64,000 nt of DNA from Manihot esculenta (lineage: Eukaryota > Streptophyta > Magnoliopsida > Malpighiales > Euphorbiaceae): contig NC_035178.2 of assembly GCF_001659605.2 (NCBI RefSeq), positions 1,481,091 through 1,545,090 of the forward strand, read 5' to 3'. A model generated the notes under the pieces. That model worked only from the letters and a program-made list of their open reading frames with translations, had not been told where the DNA came from and made no database searches. The translations under genes and the position numbers were made by a program. Every line of letters starts with the position of its first letter. The stretch's first letter is position 1. Below, piece by piece: positions 44,422 through 60,694 of the stretch.

Positions 44422-46230
44422 CTACTCGAGCTTCTCCAATTCCCCCATTCTTTCTATGATTGCCTGAAAAATACAACGATGCACATTCACTACAACGATA
44501 AAGTTCTCGCCAGCATAAAATAAACTGAATAAAAATCCTATGCAAGAGACAAAGCCAAAAGTGAATTAAAAAAAGTTCAATTGTACATAACCATAACTTC
44601 TCTTTCCTGGCATCAAATAATGACTAAAATCTCAGAAAAAGCTCACCTTCTTGCTTGTTTCTTGGAGCTCCCCAGCAAGAATAAATTCATCAAGTATCAG
44701 ATAAACCTGTAAAGAGATCAGGTGAATGAGAACAAATGAGAACAAATGGCAACAAAGGATACTTTTCTTTCCCTGTTCAAAGCAACAAAGGATAAAATCA
44801 TCCATTAGAAAGGTGCAAACAATCTGCGGCGCGCACATGCAAAGGGACTAAATTACAGATGAAGGAAAAGTAATGTGTCTATGGTAACTCTTACAGCAAT
44901 AATAGCAAGAAAAATCTAAGCATATTAGTTATAGTTAGAAGTGAACATTTCTGCATCTGTCTTCTAACTGGTATATGCAGACAGATGATATTTCAAATAT
45001 GCACAGCCCTTGGAAGCTTCAATAGCAACATGGCAAGAATAGAATGAGGCAGAAACTAACCAGTAGGGCAAGAATTATATAAGGTGCAAGAAGAAGAAAA
45101 CAGAAAATTGGTGCATTACAAATCAATTTACAAAGCAGATGGTGTGCACAGGTCAGGAAATCAAATAAGTAAACAAGAAAAATCAGGGTTTTGACAAACC
45201 TTGTGAAAGTTGAATACCAAATCTAGCTCACAAACATTGCTGAAGAAATGATCCAATATCTCCACAAATAAATGGATGCACTCTAAATATGCCAATTCAT
45301 TATCTGTTATGTCAACGCAAATTGAGAAAAATAATCCAGCATATCGCCTGTAGATGACCTTGTGTGTTCGGAACTGCAAGTAAAATATTTATTATGTAAA
45401 CAAGGCAAAATATTCAAAAGATCAAGGAAAAAAGATGACAGAACAAGGCGCTTTAAATAGTTCAATATAGAGAAAACAACTTAATATAATTGCCACAGGA
45501 TCAGCTCAAGTAAAGATTTACAAAAAAATTGGTTCCATCCCAAGAAGTATATGCATAAAAATGGAGCTCTGAAGCAAACACCAGCAGAAAACACAAGATA
45601 GGACACAATTACTTTAGATAGAAGCTGATTAATCCACTTCGCTATTGTTTTCATAGACAAAAATCCAGCTCAACTAGCAAATTAATTGGACTATGTTCCT
45701 TTAGCTAGATGCATCTATTTAATGAAGTCAAAATGTGAAAATTTTAACAAATTGATTCTGTTAATCATTTTCTAGCAACCAAACAATATTAAGAAATCAC
45801 CAACCTCAACAAAATTCGTGAACTTGGGATCTCTGTTAACCACCAGCCGATGAACCTATAAAAAGAAATTAATCCAGGTAAAAACAGGGTTAAAATTAAG
45901 CTGAATAAAAATTAAATAACGAGATCATTTCAAAGGAGTTAAAACCAAATAAGGAGATAAAAATATTAAATACAATAGGATGGTTAACCTCGTATTCGAC
46001 TTTGTGCTTCTCGGAATCCTCGAGAGGAACATAGTATTTGGCAAGACGAGTCTTTCCTTGCCTGTTTTGCAGGAGTATGAATCGGATCTGCCAAAATCAA
46101 AATCAAAGAATAACAAAAATCTCAGTTTTCAACTTGCCAACGAAAAATCAAAATGGTAACGCAGAATTAACGTGATAATTCAGAAAACTATAGCAGAATT
46201 AACAATGACAATTCAGAGAATGAGTACCAT
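44422..46230 (-). CDS. AP2S: AP-2 complex sigma subunit (clathrin adaptor)
   Basis: Six exons on the minus strand: 46230-46228, 46087-45989, 45855-45805, 45373-45200, 44706-44647 and 44463-44422, giving 142 residues, the exact family length. The first coding exon is only the ATG, followed directly by GTACTC. The protein runs [19 protein letters not shown], then [17 protein letters not shown], then [20 protein letters not shown] and [18 protein letters not shown], the unmistakable longin-fold sigma adaptin. It is the small chain of the AP-2 heterotetramer that selects plasma-membrane cargo for clathrin-mediated endocytosis, with the acidic-dileucine site shared between alpha and sigma. The hexokinase gene lies next to it upstream on the same strand. 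Confidence 0.97.
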
Positions 46231-48536
46231 TCTTATCAAAATATCAAATGACAAATAAGCGAACAACGACTGCGATTTATGTGCAGATGTCGCAAATCTA
46301 GGCTACTGCACCCTCTTCTTTTCTGCCAATTTCTTCGTCCCAACTGCGGGGTGGAGGTTGAAACTTCGAAAGGAAAAAAGACAGAGAAATCTACTATGTG
46401 AATGATGCATACAGATGAACAGTGTAAAAATGACGCTAAATCTCTCATGTCCGTTGATGTGTTTTAATCTTTTTTTTTTTTTTTTCTGACGTCATGTAGC
46501 TGACTGTATCAAATGTGGCAGCGGAACTGCGGAATAAAAATTAATTATTTTAAACTCGGATTAAATTTATATTAATGTTTAGTTTTATTTTATTTTTAAT
46601 AAATTTATTTATAATTGTATATTTTTTTTAAAGTAAAAAATCCTTCTTTAATCTTTATTGCAATACATTCACATTTGTGATTAAACTATGGAATATAATT
46701 ATAACTGAAATATAAATTGTTTTATTTATTTTGATTTATTACAATATATTTTTAAAATATATTAAATATAAATGTAAGTGAAAACAATTAGAAACTATAG
46801 ATATAACGTTTTGGCAATGCTAATGAAAGTGAAAATGGATACTTGAAAGAAAAAACGATGTTTTCTTTCAACTAAGAATTCATTAATTCTAAAAACAATA
46901 TAAGAATTAATAAATTAGAATATCTTTTTAACTTATGAATTATGTTAAAATTAAATCTATTTTTAAAAAATTAAAGATTTAATTTATATATTTTAATTTT
47001 ATAAAAATTCATTCAAATTTTTATTAATTGTATGCGAATAATTAAAACACTAATTATACTTTTAAAATCAATTATATGAACCTTACATTTTTAATCTATC
47101 AAATTGAAAAAAAAGAAAAATTATTATCAACTATGGATAAAAGGATTCAGTGCGACATTGAGCTTTTAAATCCGAAAAAGTAATTTATTGAAAGAGAGAA
47201 TCATCAGTTGCTTAGGAGGAAGGAGAAAAGAGAAGAAAGAGAAAGTGAAAAGCCAAGAAAGTTCTTGGGAGATTTAGATACTCTCTGTTTACCGTTGGTT
47301 TTTTGTTTTTGGGTACTGAGGTTATGGCTTAGAAGAGGCTTTCGATTGTTAACATTAGCAACTTAAGAATAATACCGCTACATCTAGCGACCCGATTTCC
47401 GTAAGCTGATGAATCGGCTGTAAGCTCTTGTGGGCTTGAGATTATTGTATTTGTATTTTTGGCCCAATAAACTTTTAATGCAAAAGCGTTTGCATAATAA
47501 AAAAATAAAAAAGTAATTTATCAATAAGCTATAATAAATGTTTCTTTTTTAGTATTAATAAAAAAATTTAAACATTTACAATAATTATATTTATATTTAA
47601 CCCTTTAAATTTTGATGATAAAATTAGATCTTTTTAATTTGCTATCATTATAATTGAGATATTAAATTAAATTTATATAAATTAACAATAAATCACATTA
47701 TAATCTTTAAAATTTTATTTGAATAATAAAATAATTTTTTAAATATATATTTTTATTATAATAATATTATTTTTTATTAATATCATTATTCATTCTATTC
47801 TCACTTTTATATAGATATTAATAAAAATTTAAAATATAAAAAATAAAATTTTATAATTTAAAACATATAATATTTCATTACATTTAGAACAAAAAGTAAA
47901 ATTTTTTAAATATAAAAAATAATCACATAATTTATAATACTCAATATTATAAATTATTCAGTGCAATATTTTAATATATTTATTATATATAATTTTTTAT
48001 ATAATAAAAATTTATTTGTAATAAATATTTATTTAATATAATATATTTAATATTACATATAATAAATATAAAATATATTTAATTTTAATATAAAATTTAA
48101 ATTAAAAGATTATATATTTTATTAACCATATAAAATTTTTAAAAATTATATCGTAATTTACTATTAATTTATATAAATTTAATTTAATTTTCTTAACTAT
48201 AATTGTGGCAAATTAAAAAAATTTCATTTCACCATCCAAAATTTCAATTTTATTTTATTAAATATAAATGTAAAGTAGGGTAAAGTCCTCTTCTTTGCAC
48301 TAAAAGTGGTGCTAGGGCGCCAAACAATCCATCATATGCATTTGGCCTATAATAATATAATCTCACAAATTATTTGCTGTTTCTACAAAATGCTTGCTGA
48401 ATTACAATCATGCAACTGAGCCTCCTCTTAATCATTGTTTAACTACACAATAAGGAAAACAAGCCAAGTAATGTGCTTTGATTAATTATACGAAAAATAA
48501 ACTTGCAATCTTGGCAACTGGGATTCATTGGCTAAC
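46231..48536. other. AT-rich spacer between the adaptin and hexokinase genes
   Basis: The first 250 bp are probably leader and promoter of the adaptin gene. The rest is very AT-rich. A patch of balanced composition at about 47190-47470 might be transcribed non-coding DNA. It has no useful frame. Confidence 0.45.
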
Positions 48537-51578
<3,042 letters not shown>

Positions 51579-52277
51579 TGTGGTAGACGGTGAGATCAAA
51601 GAACGTGAAAAAGGGTATAGAAAAAAGGAAAATTGTGAGGTTGAGACTCAGAAAACATAGCGAACGGTAACAGAACTTCTCTCTCCTTATTTGGTGACAG
51701 GAAGGTCTCAACAGTTTAGGTTACGAGATTTATTATAAATAAAAATAAAATAAAAACGTGAAAATTGTTGGTGGTTGGTTTTCACCATAACTATAACTAC
51801 CTAAAGTCGTGACCGTTTGAACTAGACTGGCCATGATCCGGGTTGGATGGAGAAACTGGTCTGAAATTAGTCAACTGTGTTAAGGGTTTTGAATCAGTCA
51901 AAACTAGAAATATTATTTGAATACTGCTTATAGCCAATAGACAATAGTTCATGTATTATTTAATAAGATATTAAAAAATTAATTTTAGATCATTTCAAAT
52001 TATAGAGATTATTTCTTATTAGCCAGTAACTATTTTGATTTTATTTATTATTTAGATTATATTATTTTTATAATTTATTAATTATAATTTTTTAAAATTA
52101 AAATTTTTGCACTAATAAATTACTTAAAATTAAAATACATAATACCTAAAAAAATGTAATAAATAATACATAACACTCAAATCAAACAGATTCTAAGCTA
52201 TTTATTTTATTAAAGAAATTAATTATTTAATTATCACATTAAAGCCAAAATAGACATCGAGATCACGAGAAATCGAC
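51579..52277. other. hexokinase upstream region
   Basis: Leader and promoter of the minus-strand hexokinase gene, then AT-rich spacer. No gene seen. Confidence 0.5.
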
Positions 52278-52490
52278 TCAAGAATCCTTTTTCTGATCCG
52301 CTTCAAATGGGGCAATGACCAAAACGAATTGCATTTCAGTAAAGAATAAATAATAAGTAATTGTTACACTTGCCAAGTATTTGTTGGTGGATTTTACGAG
52401 TTCAGGTATTTGCCGGAACAAAGAAAGCGTTCGGACAAAGCTGAGGGACTTGGGCTTCGGGGGCGGACAAGACGATGTATGACGCGGCAT
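52278..52490 (-). CDS. possible small ORF, unrecognised
   Basis: 70 codons starting MPRHTSSCPPPKPKSLSFVR. The first 40 residues look protein-like (LSLFRQIPELVKSTNKYLA), and a possible donor (GCAA/GTGTAAC) follows, so this may be the first exon of a small gene or a microprotein. I do not recognise it and found no certain partner exon. Confidence 0.3.
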   Translation of the reverse strand: MPRHTSSCPPPKPKSLSFVRTLSLFRQIPELVKSTNKYLASVTITYYLFFTEMQFVLVIAPFEADQKKDS

Positions 52491-53412
52491 CTCCTTTCTG
52501 TTTTATACCTCTTTGGATATATCCGATTAAGATGTTTTTATTTGTCTATTATTGGGTTTTGCTAATGTGCGGTTTAGTGCCTTAGGAATTGGAACACTAA
52601 GTGGGCGGTGGGCCACTACGCATATAAGCTCCAAAATCTATAGCTGTGCATCCGTTGTCCACTGACCAAGTTTGTCTCCCACCTAATCAGAAGTTAATTA
52701 AATCGAGTTGAGTAATGGTTTGGTTTCTACATCTAATAAGCTTCACTGACTTGGGCTACATGAGCCAGCCCAAACATTGTCAACCACGCAATTTTTTTTT
52801 CATGCAAATTAATCTTTCTTGATAAAGAGCCATACAACTTTCTCTTTTTCTTTTTTTTTTTTGGTTAATAACCAGAAACCTCAGCACCGAAAAGGGTTTT
52901 TAAATGAATAGAAAAAGGTGGGGAAATCTCAAAACACAAGCTTGGGGACCATGTTTGTCTGGTGTCATTAGATCAGATGCACAGAAAAAGGTGAATTGAA
53001 TGAAAGTGTTAGCTATATATGCAGACTCATGTAGGATGAATCCTGGGAAGTAAAGAGGGCCTTTGATTTGTTGGGTATTGGTGAAGAGTCCCTCTCTTTT
53101 GCCAAAAATATAATGGGCCATGTCACATATTTAGACCCATTTGAACCAAAAACCGATATCCATGTAATCCCATTTGGCCATTTCCACCACCCACCCACCA
53201 CCGGCTTCACGTTCAAACATAACAGAATTCTAGTGAAGTGGACGCGAAGCAACGAATTTGAAGCTCCCTCTCCCAAATATCTTTGTTATACACCTTAACC
53301 AAAATCACTCATAGCTACTTGTAACCACCTTCTCTCTCTCTCAAATCCACATAAAAAGGACCTTAGCCTCACCCCTCCATTCTCAAATCAAAGTAAGTGA
53401 AAAAGAAAGAAA
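52491..53412. other. spacer and WEB gene promoter
   Basis: No gene seen. The last 100 bp, with CT repeats (53327-53342), are the probable leader of the gene starting at 53413. Confidence 0.5.
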
Positions 53413-54279
53413 ATGGATAGTGCTGGAGACAGAGTAATGGTTATCAAGAAGGCAGATATCGATACTCGAGCGCCTTTCCGGTCAGTTAGAGAGGCTTGTT
53501 CATTGTTCGGCGAGAAAGTTTTGGCTGGCGAGCTCTATTCTGACAAGATCAAAGAGGTTCCTTCCTTCATTTACTTCGCTCCATACATCTTCAAGTTTTT
53601 TAATTTGATCACAATTGACTTCCTTTATTAGTTTTATTCCCTTATTATCCATTACAGATATAGGAAGACATGGATTACTTTATCCAAGAAATCTTGGACT
53701 TCTATTTAGTTTTGCATGAGTAAATTAGTAATTGAATATTTTAAAATTATGAAGTGCTAATTCCTTTGTAATTGCTGGTATTAGATGCAATTTGGAGCAG
53801 TGGAAAATGGGCAGGATTCATCCAAGCTTGGAACTGTGACAGCAGAGTTAGAAGAGACAAAACTGAGCCTTCAAAAAGCTAAAGAAGAGAGTATGATAAT
53901 GGCAAGTTATCTCTCTTCTCTTAGAGAAGAACTTGAAAGAACAAAGCGAGAACTCCAACAATTGAAGGTACGTGAAGCAGAAATGGAATCTGAAATTGAA
54001 GATGTGAAGGTCGTTGAAGATTCAACAAAATTTGAAGTGAAAATGCTACCTAAAGCACAAGAAGAAGAGGAAGGAGGAGAGATTGAATTCCAAAATAAGA
54101 GATACGTAACTTTTGCAAATCCTCCATCCCTCGCTCAAGGCATAGTTCCACAAGGTGTTGAGGCACTTGGGAGACACCCTTGTCTTAGTAAGAAGACGAA
54201 GAAAAAGAACCCATTGATCCCTTTAATAGGTGGGATTTTATCCAAGACAAAAGCAACTCACAAACTATATTCTTCATGA
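53413..54279 (+). CDS. WEB-family coiled-coil protein
   Basis: Two exons, 53413-53556 and 53785-54279, giving 212 residues. The N-terminus has the family signature IDTRAPFRSVREACSLFGEKVLAGELY. The middle is a coiled coil (LGTVTAELEETKLSLQKAKE, then SLREELERTKRELQQLKVRE), followed by an acidic stretch and a C-terminus with YVTFANPPSLAQG and a basic KKTKKKNPLIPLIGGILSKT. It matches the short WEB proteins such as At1g75720. Long WEB/PMI proteins control actin-dependent chloroplast movement; the function of the short ones is not established, so only the family is firm. Confidence 0.9.
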
Positions 54280-56085
54280 ATTGCAATCACATGTTTCAAG
54301 TTCCAACAATAAAATTAATCTATGGATATAAGCTATAGCTCCCCTTGTTTTTTCACTTTTTGCCAGTTCTTTGTGTAATTCCACCAAAACTGGGTTACCA
54401 ATATTGAGATGCTGTTGTAAGTGGGTTACTTATTTCATGTGAAATTTATCAATATTATCATTCACTTAGTCTTCCGATCTTTTGAAAGCCCAAAAATTTA
54501 AGGCCTAACAACTCAACACTCAAGGCATGCAAATGGCCCATCTATTTTGTTTACTCAAATAAGCTTGCAAGTTCATAAAAAAAAAACACCACTGGATCAT
54601 GGCTAAGCCACTGCAAAATGCCGACTGGGGGATAGAAAATCACATGTAAATCAGTGCAAAACGAGGAGGCACACTGGTTAGTCAGTCCACACAAATTTTT
54701 TATAATTGTCATGGGATTTAATTGAGCCTTTTTAAATAACTGTGTTTTTTTAACTTTAAATTTGAAGACATACATTTTAAAAAATAATTTAAAAGAACTT
54801 TTTAAATTAAATATAATAATTTTAAAATGAAAATTAATAAGATTGGGTGTGGCCTCCCAAAATTTAAATATAACAATTTGGATTTACGACAACAAATATG
54901 AAATATCCTATAGATATATACAACAATTCATAAAACTTATGTTAAAGCTGATCTAATGCATTATTGAAAATATTTTCCCAAATTTGAAAATAAATACATC
55001 AAATTTTATTTTTCAATTATCATAATTTAATTTTAAGAGTTAGTCTTCCTAATATTTAATTTTGAGTCCAGCTGTGTGGGGGTGGTAAACCTATCATGAA
55101 AATTTGATTAAAAATAAATGTGTTGGATGGTTTAACTCTAGAACCATCATTGTCCCACTTCCTTAGATTAGAGGAGAAAGTACAAGACATGAAGACACAA
55201 TTATACTTGTCTTGTTAAATCATTGTCTCAAGCCCCCTCCACTCTTAATCATTCCCATCTTACACCTCTTCTCAATCTCATAATCATGTTTTCTTCCTTC
55301 CAATTTAATACACAAGAAATTGAAAATAATTATTTAAAATATCTATGAAATGACGTAGCTATATTTTTAGCTTGTTGTGATGATATAATTTCTAAAGCTT
55401 TTTGTCTCCCCGTTATTTATTATATCCTTTGGCCAGTTCTGTCATTTGTTCTTTCTAACTCCTTGGTCTGTTCAACAAATGAGCCAAGCTTTAGATAATT
55501 AGATTGTACTTGTATTTTATTTATGGACCACATAGCCTGCCAACTTCAAAATTACTTAGTTTTAGAATTAGTAATTAATCACAAGTACCAACTTTTTGAA
55601 TGTCCATTGATTATTGGCTTTTGTTTTAATGAATCACAAGCAGACAAGACGCACTATTCAGTTGCTCATTCATTTACCTCGTTTTAATCAATTCTTCTAC
55701 TGTAAATCAACCATTTCCTTACCAACTTGACAATTGAGATTAACCTCAAACGAAACGACATATATCAGATGGGTCCTGGTCCAAAGTGAAGTGGGTTTCT
55801 TAAACCACTTTTAATTAGCTAATTAATGAAGAAATTAAGCATAATAAACAAAAGAGATTTATGAAGACAAGGGGGAGGCTACACAAATGATTTAGGCACA
55901 TGTACTACTTTTAAATTTCAGTCTACAATATACTTTGAGACATCTCGTCTTCCCAAAGGCAAAATAGAATAAAAATCCAGTCTTTTTATATGCTTACACC
56001 CAAACGACATGCATGATAACATTACGCTTCCCGGAGGGTATTTGGCAAGCATATAGAGAAGAAAGAGAGAATATATCGCAGCGCA
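54280..56085. other. AT-rich intergenic region
   Basis: 1.8 kb without coding signal. The first part is 3' UTR of the WEB gene and the last 200 bp promoter and leader of the small gene at 56086. Confidence 0.5.
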
Positions 56086-56478
56086 ATGCTTCAAAGAGAG
56101 AGCTTCGTTATAGAAATCACATCACCAACTTGTAGCAGTAGTGAACCCCTTGATCATCATCGACCCACTGGTGCTACTTCTGTGTCTTCCAAGTTGCACT
56201 TCTCTGCAATGAAGCTTTTCAATCGCTTTCGTAAAATTGTGATGCGAATCTTGTTTTCTTTCCCTTCTCATCGTGGATCTTCTCATGGGGCTACTAGTAA
56301 TACTACATCCAAGCAAAGAAACTGTTGTGAGAGATTTGATCCTCCAAAGACTTCATGCAGCTCGTACTACTCTTCCCACTCGCACTACACTGAAGCTATC
56401 GCCGACTGCATTGAATTCTTGAATAAGTCTTCTCAGGAAGGATTTTTAGATGGTAGAAAATCTGATGTCTTGGTCTGA
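56086..56478 (+). CDS. small Ser-rich plant protein with an EAIADCIEFLNKSS tail
   Basis: Single exon, 130 residues. The middle has a basic and hydrophobic stretch (MKLFNRFRKIVMRILFSF, residues about 42-59). The tail (PPKTSCSSYYSSHSHYTEA, then IADCIEFLNKSS) recurs in a set of small plant proteins, some of which databases label Josephin-like although they carry no Josephin protease motif that I can see here. Function is unknown. Start codon choice is clear: it is the first ATG, and the frame is open from it to a TGA. Confidence 0.75.
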   Translation: MLQRESFVIEITSPTCSSSEPLDHHRPTGATSVSSKLHFSAMKLFNRFRKIVMRILFSFPSHRGSSHGATSNTTSKQRNCCERFDPPKTSCSSYYSSHSHYTEAIADCIEFLNKSSQEGFLDGRKSDVLV

Positions 56479-58540
56479 TGATTAATTACTTGCTTAATCT
56501 CTCGCAATGGGTTTCTTTTATTTGGTGCTGCTTTGATTTGTAATAGGTTTGAAACAAAATACAAACAAAGATTTTTGAACTGAGTTTACTGTTTAATGAT
56601 TTTGTTTTCTTGCTGTGTTCCTATTGTTGCCGAGGTTTGGATGATTGTGCTGGTCAGCACATTTACAGTTTAATATGAAAAATGTTTTTCTTTCATTCTC
56701 TCGTAGACGTAATTTTCTTGCATTTACTAAATATTTGTTCATGATATTTATTTATTCCATGTAATTGTTGTGTAAATATACTTTAATGATCACTTACCAT
56801 GAAAGCTATACAGAATCTATTATACCCTGAATTATACACATATGATAATTATATTTATTTTATAAAAAATTAGCCATATTAATTATATATTTTGTATTTT
56901 AAGTTCTTGTGAATTGCATGCAAGAATTTAATTATTTTAAGAAATTGCAGTCACTATAAATCTAATCTCATATATTTCAGGTACAAAAATAAAAAGATTA
57001 AATTTTTAAAATTATTTTCCATATTTTCCTTTATTGGAGTTTGTGGAGATGAAAAAAAAAAGATTATACTACTAATCTTATTTTTCTTGCAAGGCACATA
57101 AAATTAGAAATAAATAAATTAATTTAAATGCCTTACCCGAGCAGATGACCCATAAGCCGAAAGCCTAGCCCAATAGACTAACGTGGTCTTCCAGCACTCC
57201 CTCGGAAAGCACGTGCAATGCATGCGCCAGTAGGAGGCAGCTATAATGGACTGGGCTACGTGCTTCTTCCTTTTGTTTTTTCCCATTTTTGTTTAACCGC
57301 TAAAGAACTATTAACTAAAACTATCCCAAAACTAATATTGCTATATGAATATATCTGAATGATTTTAATTTTATATTTTTTAATTAATAATTTATAGGTT
57401 CTATAATACAAGCCAAGCAAATTTATTGATTTGTATAGACTTGACCTAACTGAATCACTACATTTGATTTTAGAATGGTTGTGTTTGGATGACCCACCAC
57501 TCTTCATCAATTTATGGTTAACCAAACCAACAATATTTCTATATTCAATTTTCTGATACCATGCATTTGTTAATTCCCATTTAAACTTGCTTAAGTAGTG
57601 TTTATCTAGCTCGGTCAACGAATTTAAATTATAAAATTGTGTTAATTTATATTGGTTTAGATATAATCATGTTTTTTTTATATTCAATTTCGATTTGTAT
57701 AAGTATATTGAACTAATATCCAAAATCGAACCAATTAATATTCTAAAAAATGATTATTTATTATTATTTTTCTTATATAAATGAATGTGTTCGCATTAAT
57801 CATCAGCCTGTCAACGCGTGCTCTCTTCTACCGGCGAATCTCAGTTATGAATGGGCCAAGTTCAAAGAAGCTTCTGTTTTTCGTGCGGCAAAATTTGTGG
57901 ATCCTCCCTCTTAATTTTTTAATTAAAATTCAGAAGTATTTGATTAAAGTATTCTGCTGCGCAACCAAAATTTAAATTTATGGTGAGTTTCAGCAAAATC
58001 TACACTCCCAAAAAATGACAAGGTAGCAATAAATGTGCATTCGCAGAGAGCATGTGTTTGCAATTATAAAGTCTTCAATACTGCTGTAGGAAATGAAAGA
58101 TTAAGACTTGTTGATTGGTCAAAGTAAAAAAATTAACCCCTTCTTTCCTCTTTTCCATACACTTATCTCTATTGTTTCAAGATTATTTCACGTGTCCGCT
58201 CATGATTTTGGCCCACTGTCTTTCCAATCAATCAAATTTATTTATAGGAAAATAACCCAGTTGAAGGAGAATATAATTTCCCTTGTAATTGACCCAAATT
58301 AAATTTATTTATTTTTAAATTAAATATTACTATAAATTTATTAATATGCTCAGTATCTCATAAATTATTTATATTTTATTTTTAACAACGGTGTTCCAAC
58401 TTCTAAGAGAAAAATCCTCCCGTTTATTATGTACACAGTGAGAGGTTGACGGATACACATGCACTATATGTTGATTGCACAATAGAACGATGGCGCATTA
58501 ACCATTGATCTAGTAATGTGATTTGTTCCAGTACAGATCA
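56479..58540. other. AT-rich intergenic region
   Basis: No coding signal. A short GC-richer patch at about 57130-57270 contains CACGTG (57210-57215), a G-box core. Whether it serves any gene is unknown, as the nearest ATGs are over 700 bp away. Confidence 0.45.
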
Positions 58541-60694
58541 TCAGCACTCAACAACACGGTAAATTACAACGAAACAAGGAAGAATAGCCCTTGGATTGAA
58601 AACAAACAGCTCCTCTAGATTGGAGTAAATTCCGATGCACCCGGCTACAGAATCATATAACGTACCAACAATTGACGTTGCAGCATCCTCTTCTGGCGGC
58701 GGCACATCATCCGCCACGCGCTTCACTCTCCCAGCAATCACGCGACACACTAGCATAGCCCTTTGTCCATCTGTACAGCCGATGAGGGAGTCATGGGCCA
58801 CACCGCTGCTCGCCGTGGTGCGCACCCCTTTGCACTCCTTGCCTTGGAACCCATGCCTGATGATGGTGCACACACCACAATCCGGGATTGAACTGCACAA
58901 GTTGGACGAGCCGCGAGCGCCCAGAGCACATGTTAGACTCGTGCAGTGGAATCGCAGTAACTCGTTCCCATCAGCTGCACACCTGGGATTCTTTTTAGTG
59001 TTGTTCAATGCACGCGTCTTCACTACGTCTCTGCAATCCTCGAACCGTTGGATCGTGCGCTGAGTGTTGTGGACTTTTAATATCCGTTCGATCTTACAGA
59101 TGGAGTTATCTTTCTTGAGCCAGCTTGATTTGAAGATGATCTCGACAATATTTCTACCGGAATCCTCTGGGCCCAGCTCTGAGACTGCACAAAGTAGAAG
59201 CTAAAATTTTATATTTTTTTATTTTTATAAAAAGATTTTTAAAATGGTTCATTTATGGAAATATTTACACATTTACTTGTCGGTAGGGTCGAGTGCCCTG
59301 TCAATATTAAAGTTACGGACTATGAGAGTACACCAAAACGCCACGTGGTGCCATTAATTTTTTGTCATCGGAGGACAGCTGTAAGACGGTTTTAAATAAA
59401 TGGTCCCTAGCGTTGTAAATAGTGTATACATTTACTTGGTTAATAAGTTAATGTACTATATGACATTAAGATAATACACAAAGGAGTATTAAGTTATTAT
59501 TAATTTAAACATTAAATACGTAAATTAAATTATAGAGTTTTCGTATAAAAAGAATTTCTTGAATTTGATGTGTCTTAAGGGGCCGGGGAAGACAAAAGCT
59601 GGGGTTGAGTACCGTTCTAAAGCAAAAATTACTCAAAAGTAAAAGTGACTTTTGTCTGAGCTTAAGCCAAAAGGGCATGTTTTTGTTTTAAATTTCAAAT
59701 AAAGGATCTAACTTTCTATACTTGCATGAATTGTTGGACCCTGATATATACCTGAGCATGTATTTTGATAATTGATCATATAAAATCGGAAAAACAAGAG
59801 CTGACTTTTCAGTATTGATCCGATTTTGAGTTTTGAGTTGAGGTAAATGAATAAAAAAGAAGAAAAAAATACTGTTGACAACGGTATCTTGATATATATA
59901 TATATATATATATATATAGCTTTAGTGGACTCTAACTCAACTGTATTGTAAAAACTGCACGAATCGCAGGAAGAATAAAATTATAATGAAAGAAGTTAGA
60001 TTTATACCAGCATGGCGAACTTTTTGATGAAGCTCCAAGCTTTCAGCTTTGGGGAAGACCTCTCCACACTGGGAGCAGGCGCATATTGTAGTCCTTGGAG
60101 ATGGGTACCTGAATTTTTAGCTCTAATTTTATTCTCCATTTTCTATCTATCTTCCTGATCATTTGTTAAAAGCCTAACTGGGAGAAAAGTCTATATGAAA
60201 GAAAGAGTGATACAATTATAAAAATACCTGCTCGGGTCAACGATCATGTGACATTCATAACAACCATAAAGCTTCCTGAATTGCATGCCTTTTGAAGATG
60301 AGGTATAGGTTGCGCCAGGTTTGGATCTCCCTGAACTCGCCAGTGACCTAGTAGATGACCCACTAACAGCTTTTCGACTCAACAGCCCAGTTTCTTGACC
60401 CACTGTGCTACTCTCGGGTGAATTATCAGCTCTGTGAACAACCCTTGTGTTTCCATGAACAACGTCTCTGAAACTGCATATAGAGCTGCAGGAAGAACCC
60501 AGCTTTGAGTATCCATTATGGTTCTTTGATGGATCATGTACGCTTGATCCTTCGATCTGCTTACATGTGAGCAAGTTCTTGATTTGGTCCCACGATGATG
60601 GCTTTTTTTGCTTTTGCTTTTGCAGCTTGCGGTTGCGTTTGGAAGGTTGTTTTCCCTGCTCTGAGTGGTCTGGTAAGAAAGTGAGAGGAGCCAT
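58541..60694 (-). CDS. C2H2 zinc finger fused to a PARP-like module
   Basis: Three exons on the minus strand: 60694-60228, 60108-60008 and 59184-58541, giving 403 residues. The first ATG is 60694 (MAPLTF). The N-terminal 155 residues are basic and Ser-rich (QPSKRNRKLQKQKQKK), then GCYECHM. A C2H2 finger follows with Cys167, Cys170, His183, His188. The C-terminal 215 residues contain SGRNIVEIIFKSSWL, KIERILKVHNTQRTIQRFED, LLRFHCTSLTC, CGVCTIIRHGF, TTASSGVAHDS, MLVCRVIAGRV and YSNLEELFVFNPRAILPCFV. Their order follows the ADP-ribosyltransferase fold, but the usual His-Tyr-Glu set is not preserved in recognisable form. Same family as At1g75710. A nuclear regulatory role is inference. Confidence 0.9.
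59891..59918. repeat. (TA)n microsatellite in an intron
   Basis: About 14 TA units within the second intron of the C2H2-PARP-like gene. Confidence 0.85.

Noticed and set aside
58635..59063. 142-codon plus-strand frame
   Set aside because: It is antisense to the well-supported last exon of the C2H2-PARP-like gene and has no family match.
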